Shown: positions 16,523-24,240 of the stretch, piece after piece
Position numbering within the stretch: position 1 is the stretch's first letter
Layout of the letters: each line of letters opens with the position of its first letter
Assembly: GCA_002384855.1 (NCBI GenBank)
Contig: DGBP01000019.1
Coordinates: 1-28,839 of the forward strand
Length of the DNA: 28,839 bases
Direction: 5' to 3'
DNA from: Nocardioidaceae bacterium UBA4001
Lineage (GTDB): Bacteria; Actinomycetota; Actinomycetes; Propionibacteriales; Nocardioidaceae
Notes under the pieces: generated by a model
What the model was told of the DNA's origin: nothing
The model's database searches: none
What the model saw: only the letters and a program-made list of their open reading frames with translations
Position numbers and translations under genes: made by a program

Positions 16523-16538
16523 TGAGACCCCGATCACA
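16523..16538. promoter_or_regulatory. Candidate CRP/GlxR-type box, TGAGA-N6-TCACA
   Basis: The 16-bp dyad matches the CRP consensus TGTGA-N6-TCACA at 9 of 10 conserved positions, one arm perfect. It lies between the divergent PNPOx-fold gene and cstA, 75 bp before the cstA GTG. In Corynebacterium glutamicum the CRP homologue GlxR is known to regulate cstA-type genes, so the placement is sensible. Not tested. Confidence 0.55.
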
Positions 16539-16613
16539 GAGGCGCCATGATAATCAGGTTTGGGATGTGTCCTGCGCCGCATCGGGCAGCGCGGGTTCAT
16601 GGAAGGAGCCATT

Positions 16614-18362
16614 GTGCCAGCCATCGTCGTCGCCGCCGTGGTGGGAGTCCTGTTCTTCCTGGGCTACCGCTACTACTCGGCGTTCCTCGCGGAGCGCATC
16701 TACGCGCTCGATCCTGCCTTCGTGACACCTGCGCACAGGTTCAACGACGGCATGGACTTCGTCCCCACCAACAAGCATGTCGTCTTCGGGCACCACTTCA
16801 CCTCGGTCGCGGGCGCCGCCCCCATCGTGGGTCCGGCGATCGCGGTGTTCTGGGGGTGGGGGCCGGCGCTGGCCTGGATCGTCCTCGGCACCATCTTCGC
16901 GGCCGGCGTGCACGACTTCGGCTCGATCGCGGTCTCACTGCGTCATGGGGCGAAGAACATCGGCACGATCGCCCACGACGTGATCAGCAGGCGCGCCCGC
17001 ACCCTGTTCCTCTTCATCATCTTCTTCCTGCTGACCCTGGTGAACGCCGTGTTCGCCGTGGTCATCGGCAACCTCTTCGTCGCCAACCCCGGGGCGGTCA
17101 TCCCGATCGTCGTGGAGATCCCGCTCGCGATCTTCATCGGTCAGTACATCTACCGGACCCGCTCCGCTGCCCTGGTTCCCTCGATCATCGGCGTCATCGG
17201 CCTCTACCTGCTGATCTGGGTCGGCCAGCAGTACCCCGTGGACCTCGCACCGCTCGCCGAGGCGATCGGCTTCGACAACCCGCGGAACCTGTGGGTGATC
17301 CTGCTGTTCGCCTACACGTTCGTGGCCTCGCGTCTGCCGGTGTGGATGCTGCTCCAGCCGCGCGACTACATCAACAGCCACCAGCTGTTCATCGCGCTCG
17401 GCGTGATCGGCCTGGGCATGCTGGTCGGCTGGAACACCATCGTCGCCCCGGTCGTCAACGACGTGCCCGAGGGCTCGCCGTCGATCTTCCCGTTCCTGTT
17501 CATCACGATCGCCTGCGGCGCCATCTCCGGTTTCCACTCGTTGGTGTCCTCGGGCACGACCGCCAAGCAGATCGACAAGGAGACCGACGCCCGGTACGTC
17601 GGCTACATGGGTGCCGTGGGTGAGGGCAGCCTCGCCACCGGCGCGGTCCTCGCCGCCACCGCCGGTGTCGTGGCCACCACGGCCGACTGGCAGGCGCTCT
17701 ACCCCGACTTCGCCACGGCCTCAGGCGGCGCGGTCGGCAACTTCGTCAACGGTGTCGGCGTCTTCGCCAACAACCTCGGCGTCCCGCTCGATCTGGCGAT
17801 CATCTTCGCCGCGGTGGTCGTGATCTCCTTCGCGGCCACGACCATGGACACAGGCGTGCGCCTGCAGCGCTACATCGTGCAGGAGATCGCGGAGGTGGCC
17901 GGCTGGCACAAGCTGGCCCGCAACCTCACGCTCTCGGGCATCGTGGCCGTGGCCATCCCGCTGGCGATGGCGCTGATCCCCGGTGGCGGGGACGCCGGAT
18001 ACACGTTCGGTGTCCTCTGGCGCCTGTTCGGCACCACGAACCAGCTCACCGCCGGCCTGGCGCTGACGGTGATCGCCGTGTGGATCCTGCGCATGAAGCG
18101 CAACCCGCTGCCTGCGGTGATCCCGCTGGTGTTCCTGCTCGCGATGACCACCTGGGCTCTCTTCAGCCAGTTCTGGGACTTCGTCCAGGCCGATGCCTGG
18201 AGCGAGCGGTGGGTGCTCGCCCCGCTCGACGCGATCATCTTCGTGCTCGCCATCTGGCTCATCGTCGAGGCCGTGGGAGCGCTTCGTGGCGGCAGCGCGC
18301 GGGCGTACGACGAGATGGGCAGCCCGCTCGACGACGACACCACCACCACATCGACACGATGA
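16614..18362 (+). CDS. cstA: Carbon starvation protein CstA family transporter
   Basis: Predicted 582-residue integral membrane protein with many hydrophobic helices. The conserved CstA opening includes LGYRYYSAFL and the invariant-looking block TNKHVVFGHHFTSVAGAAPIVGP at about 56-78, followed by VHDFGSIAVSLRHGAKNIG. The family imports peptides or pyruvate during nutrient limitation; substrate here is not known. The start is GTG 16614 because GGAAGGAG sits 5 nt before it; earlier starts run through that site. The downstream gene overlaps its stop as ATGA (18359-18362). A CRP/GlxR-like box upstream fits carbon control. The C-terminus is Asp/Thr rich and cytosolic-looking. Confidence 0.93.
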   Translation: MPAIVVAAVVGVLFFLGYRYYSAFLAERIYALDPAFVTPAHRFNDGMDFVPTNKHVVFGHHFTSVAGAAPIVGPAIAVFWGWGPALAWIVLGTIFAAGVHDFGSIAVSLRHGAKNIGTIAHDVISRRARTLFLFIIFFLLTLVNAVFAVVIGNLFVANPGAVIPIVVEIPLAIFIGQYIYRTRSAALVPSIIGVIGLYLLIWVGQQYPVDLAPLAEAIGFDNPRNLWVILLFAYTFVASRLPVWMLLQPRDYINSHQLFIALGVIGLGMLVGWNTIVAPVVNDVPEGSPSIFPFLFITIACGAISGFHSLVSSGTTAKQIDKETDARYVGYMGAVGEGSLATGAVLAATAGVVATTADWQALYPDFATASGGAVGNFVNGVGVFANNLGVPLDLAIIFAAVVVISFAATTMDTGVRLQRYIVQEIAEVAGWHKLARNLTLSGIVAVAIPLAMALIPGGGDAGYTFGVLWRLFGTTNQLTAGLALTVIAVWILRMKRNPLPAVIPLVFLLAMTTWALFSQFWDFVQADAWSERWVLAPLDAIIFVLAIWLIVEAVGALRGGSARAYDEMGSPLDDDTTTTSTR

Positions 18363-18769
18363 GTGTTCGCGTCGTGCTCGTGCGGCCGTGGACCGATGCC
18401 CACGGTGGCACCGGCTGCTGCAGCGGTGAGGCCCGCGACGGAATCTGCTTCGACAGCAGGGTCGACGGTCCGCTCGAGCACGACGCGGAGGTGGAGCTCG
18501 TCGCCGCGGCCTACCTGAGGCTGCGCGACGAGCTGCCCGAGCTCGACGTGCAGATCGTGAGCGCGAACAACACTGCCTTCCTGCTCCCGAGCGTCTTCCG
18601 GACGGTCCGCCGTCGCCGGGGGGCGGTCGCCGCGCTCCGGGAGATGAACCGGGCCACCACCGCCGGCTCGGTGCTCGTCGACGGCGAGCGGGTCGGGAGC
18701 GTGCTCGAGCTCGGCGTCGAAGGCGTCGTCACGGAGGTGCGGCGCAGGGCGGCTCGGCTCACCGGCTGA
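18359..18769 (+). CDS. Cys-Cys protein coupled to cstA, unknown function
   Basis: Predicted 136-residue soluble protein. It begins MSVRVVLVRPWTDAHGGTG, followed by a vicinal pair C20-C21 and a third Cys at C30. The layout (strand, Cys loop, helix, strand, helix, short hairpin VLVDGERVG) recalls a thioredoxin-like or ferredoxin-like small alpha/beta domain, and the vicinal Cys pair could bind metal, carry a disulfide or host a cluster. It overlaps the cstA stop as ATGA, so it is made together with the transporter. Known CstA partners such as YbdD/YjiX are shorter (about 65 residues) and do not look alike. I do not recognise the family. Confidence 0.75.
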   Translation: MSVRVVLVRPWTDAHGGTGCCSGEARDGICFDSRVDGPLEHDAEVELVAAAYLRLRDELPELDVQIVSANNTAFLLPSVFRTVRRRRGAVAALREMNRATTAGSVLVDGERVGSVLELGVEGVVTEVRRRAARLTG

Positions 18770-18812
18770 GCGGTGCCGCCGGGCTTCCTCGTCGCCCCGC
18801 TCACCTCATCGC

Positions 18813-19229
18813 TCACGCCTCGGCATGGCTGAGCGCATCCGCCAGCGAACGCTGCAGCCGATCCCAGTTCCGCCCCCAGGCCTCGACCGGCGCCAGCGTG
18901 CGCTCGAGGACCTCGAGCTGGTGGTCGAGCGCCTTCAGCTCCGCGTCCAGAGCCTGGATGCTGAGGCGCTTGGCGTGCACCTCCTCGATCAGGACGTCGA
19001 GCTCGGCGGTGAACGGCGGGGCCTGCTCCACGATCTGCATGAGGGAGCTGAGCATCCGGTTCACCGCGGACGGCACCGGCTCGGGCATTCTCCCGATAGC
19101 CTCGCCGCCCATCCCGGCCATCAGCTCGGTCACCGCCCGGGTGCGGTCGAGGAAGACGTCGATGGTGGACTGGAACATCCCCGGTCGCTGGCCCTGCTCG
19201 GATGCGCCGGTCGCAGTGTCTCGTGCCAT
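18813..19229 (-). CDS. Coiled-coil protein, phasin-like by shape only
   Basis: Predicted 138-residue, almost entirely helical protein with no Cys, and heptad-like spacing of Leu/Ile in the last 70 residues (DVLIEEVHAKRLSIQALDAE and LKALDHQLEVLERTLAPVEA). The middle segment MPEPVPSAVNRMLSSLMQ looks like a hinge. Size and composition recall phasins or granule-associated proteins, but there is no PHA gene nearby and no motif confirms it. ATG 19229 is the start; GAGCAT ends 6 nt upstream. It converges on the cstA-coupled gene with a 43-nt gap. Confidence 0.65.
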   Translation of the reverse strand: MARDTATGASEQGQRPGMFQSTIDVFLDRTRAVTELMAGMGGEAIGRMPEPVPSAVNRMLSSLMQIVEQAPPFTAELDVLIEEVHAKRLSIQALDAELKALDHQLEVLERTLAPVEAWGRNWDRLQRSLADALSHAEA

Positions 19230-19298
19230 GTCTCGATGCTCGTGTGCACGAGCCCGCTCATGGCAGGGCCGGAGGTCCCGGACACCTCGTCTCGGCGC

Positions 19299-19451
19299 TC
19301 AACGCGGCGGCTCGGCCACCTCGGAGGGGTTGGTGCAGCTTCCGTCACGCGACTCGTAGACGTGCCCGCCGGCTGCGATCTCGTCGTGGCTGTCCGTGCG
19401 GGTGCACAGCGACCCCGCCGGGTCGTCCCACATGTGGTGCGAGCAGTTCAT
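19299..19451 (-). CDS. Small Cys/His protein (50 aa), unknown
   Basis: A 50-residue reading frame too short for usual ORF cut-offs: it begins MNCSHHMWDDPAGSLCTRTD and ends in TNPSEVAEPPR. Cys at 3, 16 and 39 plus His at 5, 6 and 22 could form a small zinc site or a disulfide. AGGGGGG lies 4 nt before the ATG (a good Shine-Dalgarno), and codon third positions are G/C rich. It sits between the coiled-coil gene and the secreted propeller gene, all on the minus strand. No family is recognised. Confidence 0.55.
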   Translation of the reverse strand: MNCSHHMWDDPAGSLCTRTDSHDEIAAGGHVYESRDGSCTNPSEVAEPPR

Positions 19452-19514
19452 GCATCCCCCCTGTCCTGCTTCGAGTGTGACACCACGGACCGACGGGTTC
19501 CCGGGATTTCCACA

Positions 19515-19533
19515 GTCGGCGGGTCCTGCCGAC
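19515..19533 (-). terminator. Hairpin downstream of the propeller-TIM-barrel gene
   Basis: GTCGGC (19515-19520) pairs with GCCGAC (19528-19533) around a 7-nt loop, 15 nt beyond the stop of the minus-strand gene at 19548. It has no T tract; a plausible but unproven terminator. Confidence 0.4.
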
Positions 19534-19547
19534 CGACGGCCTGCCGG

Positions 19548-21290
19548 TCAGCGGTTCAACCCGCCGAGGGTCGGCCACAGGGCCTCCTCCGTCGTCGCGT
19601 AGTCGTAGTGGCTTCCGCCGATCGCGCCGGCCTCGTGCGCGGCCTCCACGAAGGCCCGGACCCGGTCCGGGGTGGGAGGCGTGTACTCCCGCCCCGGGTC
19701 GTCGACACCGCCCTCGACGTGCACGGGGAGTCCGGTGAGCGCCTGGGTCCGCGCCACCTGGTCGGCCACCCACGCACGCACCTGGGTCGGTCCCCACGGG
19801 CTGTCGTCGGGGTGTCGGCGGAACGTCCACAGCGCCATCGGGACCGCCACGTCGCTGTGCGCGCCCACCCCGGCCCAGGGAAAGCCCTCCCAGTTGTTGC
19901 CCGGCTCCGTGTTGAACGGCGAGGGCACGATGGCCGCGATCACGGCGTCGGTGCGTGCCCGGACTCGGCGCAGGTGCGGCACCACGCGGGCGTGGAACGT
20001 GTCGCGGTCGACCTCGCCCGTGGCCCCGAAGCGCTCGATGTCCAGGCCGACCGCGTCGAACCGCTGCCCGCCGGGGCTCACGTAGCGGGCGACCGCCAGC
20101 GTCCGCCGCACGTCGCGGGCCATGTCGCCGTAGGTGGGCGGGTACCACCCCACCACGGCCATCCCCGCCCGGTGCGCCCCGTCGAGCCACTCCCCGAGAG
20201 CGGCCTCGTCGTGGAAGTCCCCGGGGGTGTCGAAGCGCGCGCTCGAGACGAACAGCGTCCGGACACCTCGCGCCTTCATGGCAGCGACCGTCTCCGCGGG
20301 GTCGAGGCCGTAGTCGTAGACGTCCACCCAGGCGCCGAGCCCCCGGAACGGCGCGAGCGGGTCGACCGCGGACCATGACGACCAGCCCGACGCCGTACGA
20401 GTCGCCAGGTGCACCTCGTCCGCACGCCGCACGGCGGCGACCAGCGGGCCGGGGCCGGCGCTCATCGCCGGGGCCGAGGTGAAGACCGCGTCCCCCACCT
20501 GTCTCGCGGCGCCCCAGCCCGCACCTGGGCGGTAGCTGCGCGCCTCCAGCCTGCCGCCGCCGACGGGCGCCAGCATCTCCAGGCGCCCCTCCCCGGAAGC
20601 GGCCAGCGCGGGCTGCGCGGACAGCCGAACGCCGGGCCGACGCCAGGGCGACCATCCGCTGTCGAGCTGGTAGCCACGATGGAGGAGCCGCCCGTCGACG
20701 CCCCGCGCCACCAGGTCCAGCCGCCCCGGGCCCCACGACGCGACGGCGGGAGAGGAGGTGACCGTGCCGCCGAGCCGGCGCCACTCCGACCAGGTGTCGT
20801 CGGCGAACGTCCGCACGCGCAGAGCGTTGTCGCCGCCGCGGACGAAGACGTCGAGCCGCCCCTCACCCCAGGACACCGCCGCGGGTGCGGAGGTCGACCG
20901 TCCCCCGAGTGACTCCCACCCACCCCAACCCTCGGCGGTCCTCGATCGCCACGAGAGCGTGTGGTCCTCGGCGCGCGCAAACACGTCGACACGCCCCGCC
21001 GACGCCACGACCGCGGGTTGCGAACGGAGGTCACCACCCAGGTCGACCTCGCGGGACCAACCGCCTCCCGGCTCCCGGACCCTGTGTCGCAGGCGTCCGT
21101 CCGAGACCCAGAACAGCTCCAGGCGACCTGCGGAGGAGACGACGACCGCCGGTGAGGAGAGCTCTGCGTCGGCGAGCGGGAGCGGAGAGGGCGAGGAGTC
21201 ACCGCTCCACGCGGACGCACAGAGCGCCAGGGAGGACAGGGCGAGCACGACGGTCAGCACGACCGTGCGCACTGCTCGACCTGCTCCCAT
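19548..21290 (-). CDS. Secreted PLL-like beta-propeller fused to TIM-barrel hydrolase-like domain
   Basis: Predicted 580-residue secreted protein. An N-terminal signal peptide (about 1-30, with VVLTVVLALSSLALCASAW) is followed by six or seven blades of about 45-50 residues (about 40-320) with recurring SSPAVVVSSAGRLELFW-like and AVSWGEGRLDVFVRGGDN-like units, the pattern of PLL/DUF346 fucose-binding lectin propellers. The C-terminal half (about 325-580) begins FRGLGAWVDVYDYGLDPAET and looks like a TIM barrel, with GLDIERFG as a likely catalytic-acid strand and WYPPTYGDM. A glycan-binding plus glycoside-hydrolase role is inferred. ATG 21290 was chosen over the ORF start at 21338 because the signal peptide begins there. 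It diverges from the sortase gene. Confidence 0.8.
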   Translation of the reverse strand: MGAGRAVRTVVLTVVLALSSLALCASAWSGDSSPSPLPLADAELSSPAVVVSSAGRLELFWVSDGRLRHRVREPGGGWSREVDLGGDLRSQPAVVASAGRVDVFARAEDHTLSWRSRTAEGWGGWESLGGRSTSAPAAVSWGEGRLDVFVRGGDNALRVRTFADDTWSEWRRLGGTVTSSPAVASWGPGRLDLVARGVDGRLLHRGYQLDSGWSPWRRPGVRLSAQPALAASGEGRLEMLAPVGGGRLEARSYRPGAGWGAARQVGDAVFTSAPAMSAGPGPLVAAVRRADEVHLATRTASGWSSWSAVDPLAPFRGLGAWVDVYDYGLDPAETVAAMKARGVRTLFVSSARFDTPGDFHDEAALGEWLDGAHRAGMAVVGWYPPTYGDMARDVRRTLAVARYVSPGGQRFDAVGLDIERFGATGEVDRDTFHARVVPHLRRVRARTDAVIAAIVPSPFNTEPGNNWEGFPWAGVGAHSDVAVPMALWTFRRHPDDSPWGPTQVRAWVADQVARTQALTGLPVHVEGGVDDPGREYTPPTPDRVRAFVEAAHEAGAIGGSHYDYATTEEALWPTLGGLNR

Positions 21291-21344
21291 GGGTCCCCCT
21301 CGGGGTCCAGCGCAGCACGGATCGCGCGAGAACACCATTGCCCG

Positions 21345-21373
21345 TTGGACCCATATCGGGCGGGACGTACCGT
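21345..21373 (+). promoter_or_regulatory. Promoter of the sortase gene
   Basis: TTGGAC (21345-21350) and TACCGT (21368-21373) are spaced by exactly 17 bp. Transcription would begin at about 21380, three bases before the ATG at 21383. A GGAAGGA lies just before the ATG, so translation could be leaderless or use a very short leader. Confidence 0.6.
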
Positions 21374-21382
21374 GGAAGGACC

Positions 21383-22128
21383 ATGCTCCGCATCAGCACG
21401 GCCGTCGCTGCACTGGTCGTCCCGCTGGCCCTCGCCGGGTGCTCCTCGGCCGCCGGTCGCGACAGTGGGTCCTCTGCGCGCGTACGGCCTTCCGCCTCCG
21501 TCGACACGGCCTCCGCCCCCGTCGTACGCCGTCCGCCACTCCCACCGAGGAGACGCGGACCCCAGAGGCGGAAGACACGACCGCCCCGGAGCCCGACCTC
21601 GCCTCCGACGGACGTCCTCGCCGTGCCGAGCTCAGCATCCCGGCGATCGGCCTACGCGGTCTCGTGGTCGAGCCGTACCCCGGCAGACCGGACGACGCCC
21701 CGGGGACGCGCCTTCAGGACACCGGCATCGCCGCCAACCCGTACGGGCCTCGCGGAGGGGTGGGGCCGGGCGGCGTCGGCAACTTCCTCGTCACTGCCCA
21801 CCGGACCTCCTCGACGCGGGCGTTCGAAACCCTGCCGTCGCTCCGCCGCGGCGACCGCGTGCACGTGGAGGCGGGCGGTGTGCGCTACACGTACGAGATC
21901 ACGCGGACCCGTTGGACGTCGTTCCGGTCACCTGCATCGCTCGAGCGCCAGGCGGCAGCCGTGCCGGGCCGTCCCGGCAGGACGCCGGTGCGGGCCATGG
22001 TCACGCTGTCGACCTGTGCGACCCCCGAGGACCACGCCCGCGGCAACTACTGGTCCGACGAGTTCGGCAACCCCGAGCACCGGATCGACAAGATCGGTGT
22101 CCTGGTGGTTGCCCGGCCTGCGGACTGA
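21383..22128 (+). pseudogene. Lipoprotein-type class E/F sortase with a -1 frame break
   Basis: The N-terminal part (ATG 21383) reads MLRISTAVAALVVPLALAGC, a signal with lipobox LAGC, then a Ser/Thr/Pro linker. At the C run 21516-21520 the frame must change; if one C is added, the reading continues as PRRTPSATPTEETRTPEAED into the sortase domain. The domain carries all three catalytic residues: His at 21799-21801 (TAHRT), Cys at 22015-22017 (TLSTC) and Arg at 22081-22083 (HRIDK). Sortases cleave LPXTG-like motifs and link proteins to the cell wall. All catalytic residues and domain length are intact, so the break looks like a missing base or a phase-variable switch and not decay. The next gene converges on it 8 nt away. 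Confidence 0.8.
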
Positions 22129-22135
22129 CCCCGGC

Positions 22136-22801
22136 TCAGGCGGCGCCGGACTCCAGCGGTCGGCCCGCGACGCGCCACTCGACGACTCCCTCGGCAGCGC
22201 GCCGCGCGGTGATGCCGTGGGCGGTGAGGAGGCGGACTGCGTCGTGGGCGAGGACGCAGTACTCGCCCCGGCAGTAGGCGACGACCTGCTTGTCCCGGGG
22301 AAGCTCGGCGAGCCGGCCGGCCAGCTCCTCGAGGGGGATGTGCAGGGCCCCGGGCAGGTGCCCACCGTCATACTCCGCCTCGGGCCGCACGTCGAGGACC
22401 ACGGTGTCACCCGCTCGGAGCCTGCGCAGCAGCTCGTCGGAGTCCACCCACTCGGTGTCGTCGGGACCGAGGTAGGCCTTCGTCGCCACGTCGGTGTGCG
22501 GCCGGTGTCGGCGGGCCACGTGTCGCAGGTGGGCCCATAGCCCGGCGACATCGTCCCCGGACAGCGAGTAGTAGATGCGCCTACCGTCCCGGCGGGTGTC
22601 GACCAGCCCTGCCTCGCGAAGGGCCTGCAGGTGGGCCGAGCAGGTGCTCATCCCGAGGTCGGCGGCGTCCGCGAGGTCCTCGACGCTGCGCGGCCCCTGG
22701 GCAAGCAGGTCGAGCAGCTCCAGACGCCTGGGGTGCCCGAGCACGCGGCCCACCGCGGCGAACTCCGCGTAGAGGGCGTTCTTCGCCGCGCGGTCACCCA
22801 T
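22136..22801 (-). CDS. ArsR-family repressor fused to rhodanese domain
   Basis: Predicted 221-residue regulator. The N-terminal ArsR/SmtB winged helix (about 10-90) reads VLGHPRRLELLDLLAQGPRS, then LGMSTCSAHLQALREAGLVD as the recognition helix, and GRRIYYSLSGDD as the wing. The C-terminal rhodanese domain (about 115-215) has the catalytic loop YCRGEYC, whose first Cys is the persulfide carrier, and VVLDVRPEAEYDGGHLPGAL. ArsR-rhodanese fusions sense thiol, sulfane sulfur or metal states in other bacteria; which signal applies here is inferred. Its ATG overlaps the MFS gene stop by 8 nt, with GGGAGG 6 nt upstream inside that gene, so the two are co-expressed. The likely operator is at 24107-24130. 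Confidence 0.88.
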   Translation of the reverse strand: MGDRAAKNALYAEFAAVGRVLGHPRRLELLDLLAQGPRSVEDLADAADLGMSTCSAHLQALREAGLVDTRRDGRRIYYSLSGDDVAGLWAHLRHVARRHRPHTDVATKAYLGPDDTEWVDSDELLRRLRAGDTVVLDVRPEAEYDGGHLPGALHIPLEELAGRLAELPRDKQVVAYCRGEYCVLAHDAVRLLTAHGITARRAAEGVVEWRVAGRPLESGAA

Positions 22802-24092
22802 GGTCACCCTCCCCTGATGTACGTGCGGAACGAGGATGAGTCTCGTACATCCGGAGCGCCACGACGAGCCCCGACACAGCGGTGAGCCCCGCGACGACCC
22901 ATACGGCCGCGCGTACGCCCATCGCGTCGGCGACCAGCCCGGCGAGGAGGGCGCCGACCGCGAATCCTCCGTCGCGCCACAGCCGGTAGACACCGACGGA
23001 GCGGGCGCGCCAGGCGGGGTGGGCGACGTCGCCGATCGACGCGAGCAAGGTGGGGTAGACCATCGCCGTCCCGGCACCCAGCAGGATCGCAGCGACCGCC
23101 CAGAGGGCGAACGAGTCGACGAATGCGATGAGTGCGAGGGCGAGGGCCTGGAGCCACATGCCTGCGACGATCATCCACTTGCGGCCCCAGCGGTCCGAGA
23201 GCGCACCGGTGACGAGCTGCCCCGCTCCCCACACGGCTGGGTAGAGCGCGGCGAGGATGCCGATCCTGCCCACGGAGAGGCCGGCTGCGGAGAAGAGGAT
23301 CGGGAACAGGCCCCAGGCGAGGCCGTCGTTGAGGTTGTTGACCAGACCCGCCTGACTGGCCGACGACAGCGCCGGCTCCTTGAGGCTGGTCTGGGCGAAC
23401 ACCTCGCGGTCGTTCAGCTCGCCGTGGAGGTGGTCGTGGCGGCCGTCGGCGCGCGCCGTGTGCCCGGTGGCCTCGAGCCGGGCATGGTCCCGAGTCTCCT
23501 TCACCGCCAGCGTGGAGAGACCCAGGCCGAGCGCCGCGAACGCCAGCCCGAGGAGGAACGGTGCCGGACGGAGCCCGTACGCCTCGGCGAGGTAGCCGGT
23601 CGCCAGTGCGGTGAGCGCCACCGCGGCGTACCCGGCCGCCTCGTTGAGTCCCATCGCCAGGCCCCGCTTGGCCGGGCCGACCAGGTCGATCTTCATCACC
23701 ACGGTGGTCGACCACGTGAGGCCCTGGCTGATACCGAGCAGCACGTTGGCGACGATCACCCAGCCCCAGGTCGGGGCCCAGATCAGCAGCAGGGGCACGG
23801 GGAGCGCGACCAGCCAGCCGGCGACGAGCACCGGCTTGCGGCCGAACCTGTCCGACCAGGTGCCCGCCAGGTAGTTGGTGGCGGCCTTGGCGAGGCCGAA
23901 GACGAGGATGAACGTGAGCCCGGCGGTGTAGGCGCGCAGGCCGAACTCCTGCTCGCCGAGGAGGGGCAGCACCGTGCGCTCCTGGCCCAGCATGCCTCCT
24001 ACGAGGGCGTTCACCGCCACCAGGAGCGTGAACTGCGCGGCGTTCTGCCTCAGGCCGAGCTCGAGGCGGCGGGGCGACGCGGTGGTGGGCAC
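22794..24092 (-). CDS. MFS transporter co-transcribed with ArsR-rhodanese regulator
   Basis: Predicted 432-residue Major Facilitator with about 12 membrane helices. Signature turns are GTWSDRFGRKPVLVAGW (loop 2-3) and its internal repeat GALSDRWGRKWMIVAGM (loop 8-9). The central cytoplasmic loop is His-rich (GRHDHLHGEL), which may bind metal. Such transporters export drugs, metals or organic compounds; substrate is unknown. The GTG at 24092 has no Shine-Dalgarno; TATTGT ends 6 nt before it, so the mRNA is probably leaderless. It is the first gene of a two-gene operon with the ArsR-rhodanese gene and diverges from cueP. Confidence 0.87.
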   Translation of the reverse strand: MPTTASPRRLELGLRQNAAQFTLLVAVNALVGGMLGQERTVLPLLGEQEFGLRAYTAGLTFILVFGLAKAATNYLAGTWSDRFGRKPVLVAGWLVALPVPLLLIWAPTWGWVIVANVLLGISQGLTWSTTVVMKIDLVGPAKRGLAMGLNEAAGYAAVALTALATGYLAEAYGLRPAPFLLGLAFAALGLGLSTLAVKETRDHARLEATGHTARADGRHDHLHGELNDREVFAQTSLKEPALSSASQAGLVNNLNDGLAWGLFPILFSAAGLSVGRIGILAALYPAVWGAGQLVTGALSDRWGRKWMIVAGMWLQALALALIAFVDSFALWAVAAILLGAGTAMVYPTLLASIGDVAHPAWRARSVGVYRLWRDGGFAVGALLAGLVADAMGVRAAVWVVAGLTAVSGLVVALRMYETHPRSARTSGEGDHG

Positions 24093-24098
24093 CTCTTA

Positions 24099-24104
24099 AC
24101 AATA
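24099..24104 (-). promoter_or_regulatory. -10 box of the MFS/ArsR operon
   Basis: TATTGT on the minus strand, 6 nt before GTG 24092, places the transcription start on the start codon. Its -35 region would fall inside the adjoining operator (24107-24130), as expected for a repressed promoter. Confidence 0.6.
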
Positions 24105-24106
24105 TC

Positions 24107-24130
24107 TCATTCCATGGAATGATGGAATGA
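24107..24130. promoter_or_regulatory. Three-half-site operator for ArsR-rhodanese regulator
   Basis: TCATTCCATGGAATGA (24107-24122) is a perfect 16-bp palindrome, and a further half-site TGGAATGA follows directly at 24123-24130, making one inverted plus one tandem pair. It covers the spacer and -35 of the promoter for the MFS/ArsR operon and lies about 110 bp before the cueP start. ArsR-family proteins bind such dyads as dimers; assigning this site to the co-encoded protein is inference from position. Confidence 0.7.
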
Positions 24131-24240
24131 ACTGGAGGCCTTGGACCGCACATCAAGGACCTATGGCCCGAAGGGACCTGGGGTCTCGTGTCCCTACGAT
24201 GGCCGCTCACCCGGCACGACGGACGACTGGAGCAACTACC

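Noticed and set aside
16549..16554. GATAAT as -10 for cstA
   Set aside because: The nearest TTGAGA is 21 bp away, too far for a standard promoter; left unassigned.
22836..24122. 428-codon plus-strand open frame
   Set aside because: Antisense to the MFS gene; no domain and hydrophilic shadow composition.
24127..24240. Earlier ATG start for cueP
   Set aside because: It would put 38 charged residues ahead of the signal peptide; GTG 24241 has a good Shine-Dalgarno.
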